Below, one piece after another: positions 1-7,007 of a stretch of DNA of 8,136 bases. Positions within the stretch are counted from its first letter, which is position 1. Each line of letters opens with the position of its first letter. The stretch lies in assembly GCA_900552995.1 (NCBI GenBank), contig USBX01000034.1:1-8136 (forward strand), read 5' to 3'. The DNA is from an uncultured Collinsella sp. (GTDB taxonomy: Bacteria; Actinomycetota; Coriobacteriia; Coriobacteriales; Coriobacteriaceae). Below the pieces are notes generated by a model. It had not been told where the DNA came from. It saw only the letters and a program-made list of their open reading frames with translations, and searched no databases. The position numbers were made by a program, and so were the translations under genes.

Positions 1-323
1 CCCGCCATGACCATGCCGGGGATGCAAAAACCGCACTGCACGGCGCCCACGGCGCCAAAGGCGTACACAAAGGCCTCGCGCACGTCCTGGGGCAGGCCCT
101 CGACAGTCACGATGTTACGGCCGGCGGCAAGGGCGGTGGTCAGTACGCAGGCCTTGACGGCCGCGCCGTCCACGTGAATGGTGCAGGTACCGCAGGCGCC
201 CTCGGAGCAGCCGTCCTTGGCGGAGTGGATATGCAGGTCGTCGCGCAGGTAGCGCAGCAGCGGCTTGTTTTGGGTCGTCGTGCGCTCCACGCCGTTAACG
301 GTAAAAGTGAATTCCTGTGCCAT
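1..323 (-). CDS. Xanthine dehydrogenase-type molybdenum hydroxylase, N-terminal [2Fe-2S] domain (partial, 3' end off window)
   Basis: Translation from the ATG at 323 gives 107 residues before the window edge. A plant-type [2Fe-2S] ferredoxin site is visible as GCSEGACGTC (Cys39, Cys44, Cys47) with a fourth Cys at 59. The second, alpha-helical [2Fe-2S] domain begins with QCGFCIPGM (Cys97, Cys100). This pair of domains carries electrons away from the molybdopterin centre in xanthine dehydrogenases and relatives. The CSEGACGTC variant resembles what I remember of the selenium-dependent xanthine dehydrogenase / XdhD group, where this domain is fused to the molybdopterin subunit; a separate small subunit is equally possible because the rest is missing. 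The ribosome site AGAAGGG lies about 8 nt upstream. It follows the ferredoxin gene by 12 nt, so it is co-transcribed. The substrate (xanthine, hypoxanthine or another purine) cannot be read from this part. Confidence 0.9.
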   Translation of the reverse strand, partial: MAQEFTFTVNGVERTTTQNKPLLRYLRDDLHIHSAKDGCSEGACGTCTIHVDGAAVKACVLTTALAAGRNIVTVEGLPQDVREAFVYAFGAVGAVQCGFCIPGMVMA

Positions 324-335
324 GGTGATTCCCTT

Positions 336-815
336 CTACACGCCGGCGGCGATGCCGGTGCGGTCGTGAATGGCGCCATGCGGGCAAACGACGGCGCACA
401 TGCCGCACGACAGGCAGTCCGTGCCGTCGATATGGGCACAGTTGTCCTCGATGCGGATAGCGCCAGCGGGGCACTTTTTGGCGCACATGCCGCAACCGAT
501 GCAGCTCGTGTCGCAAATCTTGCGAGCGATGGCGCCCTTATCGGTGTTGTTGCAGCGCACCAAGATGTTCTGGTAGCCGGGAACGAAGGCAATCACGCGC
601 TGCGGACACGCCATGCCGCACAGGCCACAGCCCGTGCACTTTGAGCGATCCACGCGGGCGATGCCATCGACCAGCGCAATGGCGCCGTGGGGGCAGGCCG
701 TGACACAGGCGCCACAGCCAATGCAGCCTTCGCTGCAGCGGGCGTCGCCGCCTGCGGAGGCGCAACCGCTTCCGCAGGCAACGTAGGCCACGTTATGTTG
801 AATGGATTTGGCCAT
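336..815 (-). CDS. RnfB-like polyferredoxin with four [4Fe-4S] motifs
   Basis: A soluble 159-residue protein with no signal peptide or membrane segment. It has four complete CxxCxxCxxxCP motifs, at Cys31-34-37-41, Cys60-63-66-70, Cys105-108-111-115 and Cys134-137-140-144, arranged as two tandem two-cluster ferredoxin modules. The stretch around residues 88-150 (RCNNTDKGAIARKIC, then CIGCGMC) resembles the ferredoxin part of RnfB, but the RnfB membrane anchor is absent and no other Rnf gene is in view. Extra cysteines at 14, 18, 27, 88, 101 and 126 lie outside the motifs. It starts 11 nt after ygfK and ends 12 nt before the hydroxylase gene, so it most likely shuttles electrons between these two enzymes or to a cellular ferredoxin pool. 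That partner assignment is inference from position. The ribosome site is weak (AGGCGAG), which suggests translation coupled to ygfK. Confidence 0.9.
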   Translation of the reverse strand: MAKSIQHNVAYVACGSGCASAGGDARCSEGCIGCGACVTACPHGAIALVDGIARVDRSKCTGCGLCGMACPQRVIAFVPGYQNILVRCNNTDKGAIARKICDTSCIGCGMCAKKCPAGAIRIEDNCAHIDGTDCLSCGMCAVVCPHGAIHDRTGIAAGV

Positions 816-826
816 AAGAGACTCGC

Positions 827-3826
827 CTATTTCTTAAGAAGGTACGAATAGTTGTCGCGCACAGCCCTGATGGTCAGGCGGACGGCCTCGGGAAGGCCGG
901 TGTTGACGGCATCGACCGAGACGGTGCGGACCGTGCCGGCGACGCGGACCTTAAAGTGATCCTCGTCCACGGCCAGGAAGCCCTCGTTATCGGAGTTCTC
1001 CATGTCCTCCTCGCTCCAGAACAGGGTGAGCTTATCCTTGTAGGGACGACCCTCCTGATAGGGGCAGAACACGGCGCAGTTGCCGCACTCGTTGCACATG
1101 CCGTCGACATGTACCACCTGATGCTTGTCCAGGCCCGGCACCTTAATAGCCACGTTGGCGCGGTTGGGGCACACGTCGCAGCAGACCTCGCACACCGAGC
1201 CGCAGCCCAGGCAGCGAGTCTTGGTGCAGTTGCGCTTGTCGCGGCACAGCGACCCCTTGCGCTCGTAGCAGGTGTCCTCGCGGCCGGCCTGCTCGTTGCA
1301 GTCGGCGTACTTGTTAAAGTCCACGCCGGCGATGGCACGGGCGACCTCGGCGGCATCGGCGATAGCCTCGACCACGGTAGCCGGACCGCGGCGGCAGTCG
1401 CCCGCAGCCCAGACGCCCTCGACACCGGTGGAGGTGGCGGCAAGGCGGCCGCGACGGTCGTGCTCGACGCCCGCGGCATCGTACAGGCTGGCATCGATGC
1501 CCTCGCCCACGGCGCAGATCACCGTGGTGGCGGGAAGCTCGACGGTCTCGCCCGTGGCGACGGGGCTGCGGCGGCCGCTTGCATCAGGCTCGCCAAGCTC
1601 CATAACATCGCAGGTCAGCACGGCGCCGTTGAGCGCCTTGGGCGCCAGCAGCTCGCAGAACTCAACGCCGTCGGCAAGAGCAAGATCGAGCTCTTCCTCG
1701 TCGGCGGGCATCTGCTTCTTGGTACGGCGATACACCAGGCGCACGTTCTTCACGCCGGCCAGGCGCTTGGCCACGCGGGCGGCGTCCATAGCGGTGTTGC
1801 CGGCGCCAATAACCACGACGTCCTCGCCCAGCTCGAGCTTCTCGCCCTTCTTGGCGGCCTCGAGGAACTCCAACACGTCGAGCTCGGCGCCCTCGCCCAA
1901 GCCCGCAGAGCCGGGCATCCAGGCACCGGTGGCAACGACCACGTCGGTAAAGCCCTGGGCCTTGAGCTCGTCAATGGAATCCACGCGAGCGTTGAGCTGC
2001 ACCTTGGCGCCAAAGGCCAGGCAGAGCTCGGCATCGTGGGAGATATCGTCGCTCGAGATACGGAACTCGGGAATCACGTGACGGACCACGCCGCCGAGCG
2101 AATCGCGGGCCTCAAAGATGGTAACGGGCACGCCGGCGCGCGTCAGAAAGAACGCCGTCGCCAGGCCGGCCGGGCCGCCACCGATAACGGCAACGTTGCG
2201 CTCGCCGTCGTTGGCGATGGCCTGGGCGCGCAGCTTGGGCAGCACGGCGGTCATGGCCTCGCGGGCGGCCTTGAGCTTGCTGGCGCGAATCTGGGCGCCC
2301 TCGGGCTCGTAGAACGCGCGCTCGCAGGCACGGCGGCAAGGATGCGGGCAGATGGTGCCGGTAATGAACGGCAGGGCGTTGCGCTCGATGATGATGTTGA
2401 GTGCGTCCTCGTAACGGCCCTCGTCAACAGCCGCCAGATAGGCGGGGATATCCTGCTGGATGGGGCAGCTCGTGCGGCACGGCGTGGTAAAGCAGTCGGA
2501 AAGCGGGCTCTTGCCGGCGACCTTGCGGTCGGGCAGCGGGCGCAGCGGCTTCTTGTAGAGCGGGTTGGTGAGCGAGTCGGCCTGGATCGCAGTCACAGCC
2601 TCGAGCGAGACGCCCGCAAACGGCTTGCCGTCCAGATCGCTAAACTCGCCGGCCATCTGGCTAAAGCGCTCGTAGCCACCGGGCTTGAGCACGTCGGTCG
2701 CCAGAGTAACGGGCCAAATGCCGGCATCGTACAGGGCGCGGATGTTGTAGACCGTGGCACCGCCGGAATAGCTGATGCGCAGCTTGCCATCGAACTGCTC
2801 GGTAATGCGGCGGGCGGCCTCGATGGTCAGCGAGAACAGCGAACGGCCCGACATGTACATCTCGGTGGAGGGCAGCTCGTTCCTCGTCACGTCGACGGGG
2901 AAGGTGTTGGTGAGCTTGACGCCAAACTCAAGGCCGCGCTCGGCACACAGGGCAATCAGGCGCTCGAACATGGGCACGGCGTCGACCCACTGCAGGTCCT
3001 CGCGGAAGTGCGTGTCATCGAAGACGATGTAGTCAAAACCCAGCTCGTTGAGGCGCTGGCGGGCAAACTCATAGCCCAGCAGCGTGGGGTTGCACTTGAT
3101 GTAGGTGTTGAGGCCCTTCTCGGTGATCAGATAGGTCGCGATGCGCTCGATCTCCGCCGGCGGGCAGCCATGCAGCGTAGACTCGGTGATGGAGTTGGAG
3201 ACGCGCGCCGGGATGGACTCGACAAACGCGGCGTCGACATGCTCAAACTTGTCCAGGTTGGCGAGTGCCCATGCGCGGCACTCGTTCCAGACGTCAGAGC
3301 CGCTGGCGTCCTTCATGCCCTCGATGTAGGCGTCGACCTTGGGGCTCTTGATGCCCTCGAGGTCATAGCCCACGGACATGTTGAAGACAAAGCCGTCCGG
3401 GCTGCCCAGACCGTATTCGCGAGCAATGAGGTGACAGGCGAACCATGCCTTCACGTACTCGGCAAAAGCCTGCGGAACCTCGAGCTCGGTCGACCACTCG
3501 CAGTTGTAGCACTCGTCCTGCGCCACGATGCAGGGCTTGTTCACACACTTGGAGAGCTCCTCGCCGTCCATAACCTGGACGGTCTTGAGCTCAAAGAAGC
3601 GGGAACCAGCAACGTAGGAGGCCACGATGTTCTGGGCCAGCTGCGTGTTGGGGCCGGCGGCCGGGCCAAACGGAGTCTCGATTCGCTCGTCAAAAATGGG
3701 AAGCGCGCCCTCCTGGTTGGCCGTGACCATCTTGCGCACGCCAAAGATGGCGTCCTGGGTCTTGTGCTCCTCGATGATCCAGTTCATCAGCTGCGAAAAC
3801 GGGATCGGCCTCATGATGTCGCTCAT
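827..3826 (-). CDS. ygfK: YgfK family flavin/iron-sulfur oxidoreductase (annotated in databases as putative selenate reductase subunit)
   Basis: A 999-residue protein, close to the roughly 1030 of E. coli YgfK and opening with the same MxDIMRPIPF. Residues 1-400 form the dihydropyrimidine-dehydrogenase-like region (GPAAGPNTQLAQN at 54-66, SVGYDLEGIK at 151-160, SYSGG at 352-356). Residues about 440-510 carry Cys445, 450, 454, 493, 497 and 501, matching the N-terminal FeS segment of GltD-type proteins. FAD binding is seen at GGGPAG (549-554) and AAGDCRRGP (807-815), and NAD(P)H binding at GAGNTAMD (674-681). A C-terminal ferredoxin domain has Cys872, 875, 879, 882, 886 and CNECGNCAVFC (911-921). 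It therefore probably moves electrons between NAD(P)H, flavins and FeS clusters. Reduction of a purine or related ring is inferred from the dehydrogenase likeness; the selenate reductase label is historical. The in-frame extension upstream to 3949 was rejected: AGGAG sits 8 nt before the 3826 ATG and the extension is low-complexity Arg/Pro. Confidence 0.95.
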   Translation of the reverse strand: MSDIMRPIPFSQLMNWIIEEHKTQDAIFGVRKMVTANQEGALPIFDERIETPFGPAAGPNTQLAQNIVASYVAGSRFFELKTVQVMDGEELSKCVNKPCIVAQDECYNCEWSTELEVPQAFAEYVKAWFACHLIAREYGLGSPDGFVFNMSVGYDLEGIKSPKVDAYIEGMKDASGSDVWNECRAWALANLDKFEHVDAAFVESIPARVSNSITESTLHGCPPAEIERIATYLITEKGLNTYIKCNPTLLGYEFARQRLNELGFDYIVFDDTHFREDLQWVDAVPMFERLIALCAERGLEFGVKLTNTFPVDVTRNELPSTEMYMSGRSLFSLTIEAARRITEQFDGKLRISYSGGATVYNIRALYDAGIWPVTLATDVLKPGGYERFSQMAGEFSDLDGKPFAGVSLEAVTAIQADSLTNPLYKKPLRPLPDRKVAGKSPLSDCFTTPCRTSCPIQQDIPAYLAAVDEGRYEDALNIIIERNALPFITGTICPHPCRRACERAFYEPEGAQIRASKLKAAREAMTAVLPKLRAQAIANDGERNVAVIGGGPAGLATAFFLTRAGVPVTIFEARDSLGGVVRHVIPEFRISSDDISHDAELCLAFGAKVQLNARVDSIDELKAQGFTDVVVATGAWMPGSAGLGEGAELDVLEFLEAAKKGEKLELGEDVVVIGAGNTAMDAARVAKRLAGVKNVRLVYRRTKKQMPADEEELDLALADGVEFCELLAPKALNGAVLTCDVMELGEPDASGRRSPVATGETVELPATTVICAVGEGIDASLYDAAGVEHDRRGRLAATSTGVEGVWAAGDCRRGPATVVEAIADAAEVARAIAGVDFNKYADCNEQAGREDTCYERKGSLCRDKRNCTKTRCLGCGSVCEVCCDVCPNRANVAIKVPGLDKHQVVHVDGMCNECGNCAVFCPYQEGRPYKDKLTLFWSEEDMENSDNEGFLAVDEDHFKVRVAGTVRTVSVDAVNTGLPEAVRLTIRAVRDNYSYLLKK

Positions 3827-3974
3827 AGTGAGCTCCTCTCTGTAACGCCCGGCGAGACCGCGCGGCGGGCGCAAATACGGTGTAGCGCTAGCACAGCGCC
3901 GGCGACCCCGCGGAGGTCGCCTATACGCGCGTCGGATGCGGCGAAACATCCGACGCGCGCGAATCTACTTGTAA
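3827..3974 (-). other. Structured non-coding gap between ssnA and ygfK
   Basis: This 148-nt gap holds no credible gene. Several inverted repeats follow one another: 3926-3938 with 3947-3959 (13 bp), 3901-3907 with 3915-3921 (7 bp around a CCGCGG palindrome), 3885-3889 with 3895-3899 (5 bp), and 3846-3851 with 3866-3871 (6 bp). I see no T-run after any of them on the minus strand, so none is an obvious intrinsic terminator. I found no convincing -35/-10 pair for ygfK. The gap may be a structured leader of the ygfK message, an RNA-processing region, or a small intergenic repeat. Confidence 0.6.
3926..3959 (-). repeat. 13-bp GC-rich stem-loop 15 nt after the ssnA stop codon
   Basis: Perfect inverted repeat with arms 3926-3938 and 3947-3959 and an 8-nt loop that reads TTTCGCCG on the minus strand. 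There is no uridine tract, so it is better viewed as a 3' stability or processing hairpin, or a Rho-related signal, than as an intrinsic terminator. A similar hairpin follows the permease gene at 5478-5509. Confidence 0.7.
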
Positions 3975-5330
3975 TTAGTAGGCGCGATCGTTGAGCGTGC
4001 TCCAGAGCTTCTTGGACTCGGCCATAGTCCACGCGTTGATCTTGTCCTCATCAATGCCAACGAACTCGCGATCCTTGTACAGGACGCGGCCGTTGATGAT
4101 GGTGGTGCGGCAGTTTTTGCCCATCATGCCAAAGAGCATGTGGCCGTCGATGTTCTCCTCGCTCAGCGGCGTAAAGGGCTTGTAGTCCATGACGATGACG
4201 TCGGCGGCAGCGCCGGCCTCGAGCACACCGAGCTTGCGATCGAAGTACTTGCTCGCCATCTTGGCGTTGTTCTCGAACAGCATCGTCATGGCCTCGCACC
4301 AGCCCACGTTGGGCATGGCGGCGTTGTGGCGCTGAATGATCAGGAAGACCTTGAGGCTCTCGAGCATGTCGTGGGTGTAGGCGTCGGTGCCCATGCACAC
4401 GGGGATGCCGCGGCGGAAGAACTCGAGCACGGGGGCGCAGCCCACGGCGTTGCCCATATTGGATTCGGGGTTGTTGACGAGCCAGGTACCGGACTCCTTG
4501 ACGATATCCATCTCGGCAGGCGTCACGTGGATGCAGTGGCCGAGCATGGTGTCGGGACCGAGCAGGTTGTGCTGCAGCAGGCGCTCGACGGGGCTGATGC
4601 CACCGCGGTTGAGGCGGGAGTCCCACACGTCGTTCATGCCCTCGCACACGTGGATGTGGAAGCCGGTCAGGCCGTTGTTGGCCTCGGCCATCTTATCCAT
4701 GGTCTCGTCCGAAAGCGTAAAGGTAGCATGTCCGCCAAACATGGCGGCGATCATGTGGTTGTCGTTATCGCGACGCTCCTTGGCGGCCCACTGGGCAAAC
4801 TCGGCGTTCTCGGCAATGGCCTGGTCGCGTTTTTCCTGACCGCGGCGATCGGAGACCTCGTAGCACAGGCACGAACGCATACCCAGCTCCTGCGCTGCAT
4901 CCTTAATGGTAAAGAGGCTGCCCGGGATCTCGCAGAAGCTCGCGTGGTGATCGAAGATCGTGGTGACACCATCGCGGATGGAGTCCAGAATCGTGGCATA
5001 GGCGCTTGCCTTGGTGCCGTCGAGCGTCAGGTTGTCGTCGATCTTCCACCACTGCTGCTCAAGATTCTCCAGGAAGTTGGTGGGGTTGCAGCCCTTAATG
5101 GCAAGGCCGCGAGCCAGACCCGAGTAGATGTGGGTGTGGCAGTTGATGAGTCCGGGCATGATGAGGTTACCCTGGGCGTCGACGTACTCGGCATCCGGGT
5201 ACTTGGCCTTGAGCTCGCACTCGGGGCCCACTTCGACGATCGTATCTCCGTCAATGGCGACCGCACCGTTGGGAATGAACGGGGCCTGCGCGTTGCGGGT
5301 AAAGACGGAACCGTTAGCGACCAGAAGCAT
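3975..5330 (-). CDS. ssnA: SsnA-type metal-dependent amidohydrolase (chlorohydrolase/aminohydrolase family)
   Basis: A 451-residue cytoplasmic protein, similar to E. coli SsnA (about 442), of the ATZ/TRZ branch of the amidohydrolase superfamily. This branch deaminates or dechlorinates purines, pyrimidines and triazines with one metal ion. The metal set is visible: His65 and His67 (NCHTHIY, after strand 1), His227 (HIHVCE, with Glu230 as likely acid/base), His268 (GHCIHV) and Asp316 (MGTDAYTHD). The NPESNM segment (287-292) is also typical. The true SsnA substrate is not established; in ygfK/xdhD clusters it is linked to anaerobic purine and urate breakdown, so hydrolysis of a ring or amine intermediate is plausible. 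Start choice: the ATG at 5330 has AAGGGAG 5-6 nt upstream, whereas the ATG at 5348 would lie upstream of that ribosome site. ygfK follows after 148 nt. Confidence 0.94.
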   Translation of the reverse strand: MLLVANGSVFTRNAQAPFIPNGAVAIDGDTIVEVGPECELKAKYPDAEYVDAQGNLIMPGLINCHTHIYSGLARGLAIKGCNPTNFLENLEQQWWKIDDNLTLDGTKASAYATILDSIRDGVTTIFDHHASFCEIPGSLFTIKDAAQELGMRSCLCYEVSDRRGQEKRDQAIAENAEFAQWAAKERRDNDNHMIAAMFGGHATFTLSDETMDKMAEANNGLTGFHIHVCEGMNDVWDSRLNRGGISPVERLLQHNLLGPDTMLGHCIHVTPAEMDIVKESGTWLVNNPESNMGNAVGCAPVLEFFRRGIPVCMGTDAYTHDMLESLKVFLIIQRHNAAMPNVGWCEAMTMLFENNAKMASKYFDRKLGVLEAGAAADVIVMDYKPFTPLSEENIDGHMLFGMMGKNCRTTIINGRVLYKDREFVGIDEDKINAWTMAESKKLWSTLNDRAY

Positions 5331-5347
5331 GGATGCTCCCTTCAACA

Positions 5348-5373
5348 TCAGAGGCGGGGTTTGACACCTCTGA
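5348..5373 (-). promoter_or_regulatory. Leader hairpin just upstream of the ssnA ribosome-binding site
   Basis: The arms TCAGAGG (5348-5354) and CCTCTGA (5367-5373) are perfectly complementary around a 12-nt loop. In the minus-strand transcript the stem ends about 8 nt before the AAGGGAG ribosome site of ssnA. This placement would suit control of translation initiation or a leader protein/RNA site, but the function is inference and no partner sequence was identified. Confidence 0.4.
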
Positions 5374-5477
5374 CATGGCGGAGTGCGAAGCGCCGGCCTA
5401 CACCGGAAACGGGCCCTCTCCCGTCAACGCTTCACCAAAGGGACAAACCCTTTGAAGTGCGGCTTGGCGCCGCATGA

Positions 5478-5509
5478 CGTCGGCGGACGAGGCGATGCGT
5501 CCGCCGACG
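5478..5509 (-). repeat. 12-bp GC-rich stem-loop 16 nt after the permease stop codon
   Basis: Perfect inverted repeat with arms 5478-5489 and 5498-5509 and an 8-nt loop reading CATCGCCT on the minus strand. It lacks a following T-run. Position after the stop codon, loop length and the TCGCC in the loop all match the hairpin after ssnA (3926-3959), and both stems contain CGTCGG. Confidence 0.7.
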
Positions 5510-5525
5510 AATAGCACCGAATTGG

Positions 5526-6920
5526 TTACTTCTTGCTCTCGGGCAAGACCAGATCCACGGCGGCATCCTTGGCAGCATCGATGTGCTGAGCCACGACCGG
5601 CGTCTGCGGAAGGATCAGGTTAAGGACAATGGCCATGATGGCAGTGGGGGTTACGGCATTGGAGCCGATGACGGTGGACACCCAGGCGGGCATACCCTCG
5701 CCGGCAAGGCAACCGCTGGCCATCCAGATACCCAGGCCAAAGACGACGGAGGTACCGACGATGGTGGTAGTGCGCTGCGTAAGGCCCTCGCGGGTGAACA
5801 TGCGCACGCCGTTCATGGTGATGGTGCCAAAGACGCCGACGGTCGCGCCGCCGATGACGGGCTGCGGGATAGCGGAAAGGACGGCAGAGAGCTGCGGGAA
5901 CAGGCCGGCGATGGCAAAGACGGCCGCGATAATCACAAAGACCCACTTGTTGACGACCTTGTTGGAGCAGATGATACCCACGTTCTGGCCAAGGGCGCTG
6001 GTGGGAAGACCGCCCAGCAGGCCGCCGACCATAGAGGTGAGGCCCTGGGACACGATAGCTCCGGAGAGCTCGCGCTCGGTGGGCATACGGTCGATGGAGC
6101 CCAGGCAGGCGGCGGAGACGTCACCGATAACCTGGATGGCAACCATGGGGAACACGACGGCGAGGGTAATGCAGACCTCGGGATCAAACTCGAGCGCGTA
6201 GGGCATGAGCTTGGGAAGGGCGAAGACCTGGGCGGTGGCGACGCTGGAGAAGTCGATCATGCCAAAGGGAATCGAAACGATCATGCCAACGATCATGCCA
6301 AAGAACACGGATCCCAGCTTGAGCGTGCCCTTGCCAAAGTTGGCGAGCGCAAAGACCACGGCGAAGGTGATAAGAGCGACGCACCAGGCCTGCGGAGTGC
6401 CCCACAGCGGCGTACCCATACCGCCGGCCATATACTTGACGGCCGTGGGATAGAGAGAGACGCCAATGGAGAAGATGACCGTACCGGTCACGACGGGCGG
6501 GAACAGCCACTTTATCTTGCTGTAGGCCAGACCAAAGAGGACCGCGACGGCGCCGCCGACGATCTCGCCGCCCAACAGCGCGCCAAAGCTAAAGCCCGAG
6601 GCACCCATGGCCTGCAGGGCCGGCAGGAATGCGAACGAAACGCCCATGACGATGGGCAGACCGCCGCCGATGCGACGGAAGGGAGCGAAGGCCTGAAGGG
6701 CCGTATCGATTGCCGAAAGAATGAGCGCGACCTGGATGATGTCGGTGCTCTGCTGGCTATTAAAGCCGTAGACGCCAGCCATGATGACAGCCGGGGTGAT
6801 GATACCGGCAAACGAAGCCAGTACGTGCTGAAGGGCACACGGGATCATTTCTTTAACGGGAGGCATGCCTTCACGAGTGAACAGGGCTTCAGTGCCGTTC
6901 TTAACCGTCTCCTGGGTCAT
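5526..6920 (-). CDS. NCS2-family nucleobase permease (uracil/xanthine/urate type)
   Basis: A 464-residue integral membrane protein of the nucleobase-ascorbate/NCS2 family, which normally has 14 membrane helices and imports xanthine, uric acid or uracil with protons or sodium. Long hydrophobic blocks fill about residues 26-440. Family landmarks visible are QHVLAS with His32 in helix 1, VIGDVSA (264-270) in helix 8, and GQNVG (311-315) with the signature Gln312-Asn313 pair. By alignment from memory with E. coli XanQ, the substrate-binding glutamate (E272) corresponds to Gln263 and the essential aspartate (D304) to Gln292, so substrate or ion coupling may differ. Start choice: the ATG at 6920 (MTQETVKNG) has GGTGG and GAGGA upstream; the extension to 7007 would overlap the predicted promoter transcript start. 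It is the first gene of the minus-strand block, 195 nt before ssnA, consistent with uptake of the substrate used by the enzymes. Confidence 0.93.
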   Translation of the reverse strand: MTQETVKNGTEALFTREGMPPVKEMIPCALQHVLASFAGIITPAVIMAGVYGFNSQQSTDIIQVALILSAIDTALQAFAPFRRIGGGLPIVMGVSFAFLPALQAMGASGFSFGALLGGEIVGGAVAVLFGLAYSKIKWLFPPVVTGTVIFSIGVSLYPTAVKYMAGGMGTPLWGTPQAWCVALITFAVVFALANFGKGTLKLGSVFFGMIVGMIVSIPFGMIDFSSVATAQVFALPKLMPYALEFDPEVCITLAVVFPMVAIQVIGDVSAACLGSIDRMPTERELSGAIVSQGLTSMVGGLLGGLPTSALGQNVGIICSNKVVNKWVFVIIAAVFAIAGLFPQLSAVLSAIPQPVIGGATVGVFGTITMNGVRMFTREGLTQRTTTIVGTSVVFGLGIWMASGCLAGEGMPAWVSTVIGSNAVTPTAIMAIVLNLILPQTPVVAQHIDAAKDAAVDLVLPESKK

Positions 6921-7007
6921 TTGACCACCAATCCTCGAAATAGTTGTTTTCGCATCTAACGCTCTATTGTGACGCAGTGCGGGGTTGAGGTTGTGCCTTC
7001 GTTGCAT

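Larger units (their letters stand above)
5331..5525 (-). other. Structured non-coding leader between the permease and ssnA
   Basis: No gene is seen in these 195 nt. Inverted repeats are dense: 5478-5489 with 5498-5509 (12 bp), 5458-5463 with 5469-5474 (6 bp), 5436-5442 with 5448-5454 (7 bp, CAAAGGG/CCCTTTG), 5409-5413 with 5420-5424 (5 bp), and 5348-5354 with 5367-5373 (7 bp). The last ends just upstream of the ssnA ribosome site. On the minus strand TTGACG (5425-5430) could be a -35 element, but no good -10 follows. I do not recognise any known riboswitch class here. Confidence 0.6.

Noticed and set aside
3827..3949. N-terminal extension of YgfK upstream of 3826
   Set aside because: Arg/Pro-rich, lies in the hairpin-filled gap, and the 3826 ATG has a clear AGGAG site and the family N terminus.
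956..3994. Plus-strand open frame of about 1000 codons opposite ygfK, and similar long frames opposite ssnA and the permease
   Set aside because: Shadow of GC-rich codon use in the real minus-strand genes: low-complexity Ala/Gly/His/Leu composition, no recognisable motif and no ribosome site.
827..5330. Selenocysteine (in-frame TGA) in the selenium-linked genes
   Set aside because: ygfK and ssnA read through without internal TGA, and I saw no selenocysteine insertion hairpin; the selenium link of the family concerns a cofactor, not the peptide.
5361..5366. Plus-strand TTGACA as a promoter -35
   Set aside because: No -10 element at a suitable distance and no plus-strand gene follows; it is the loop of the ssnA leader hairpin.
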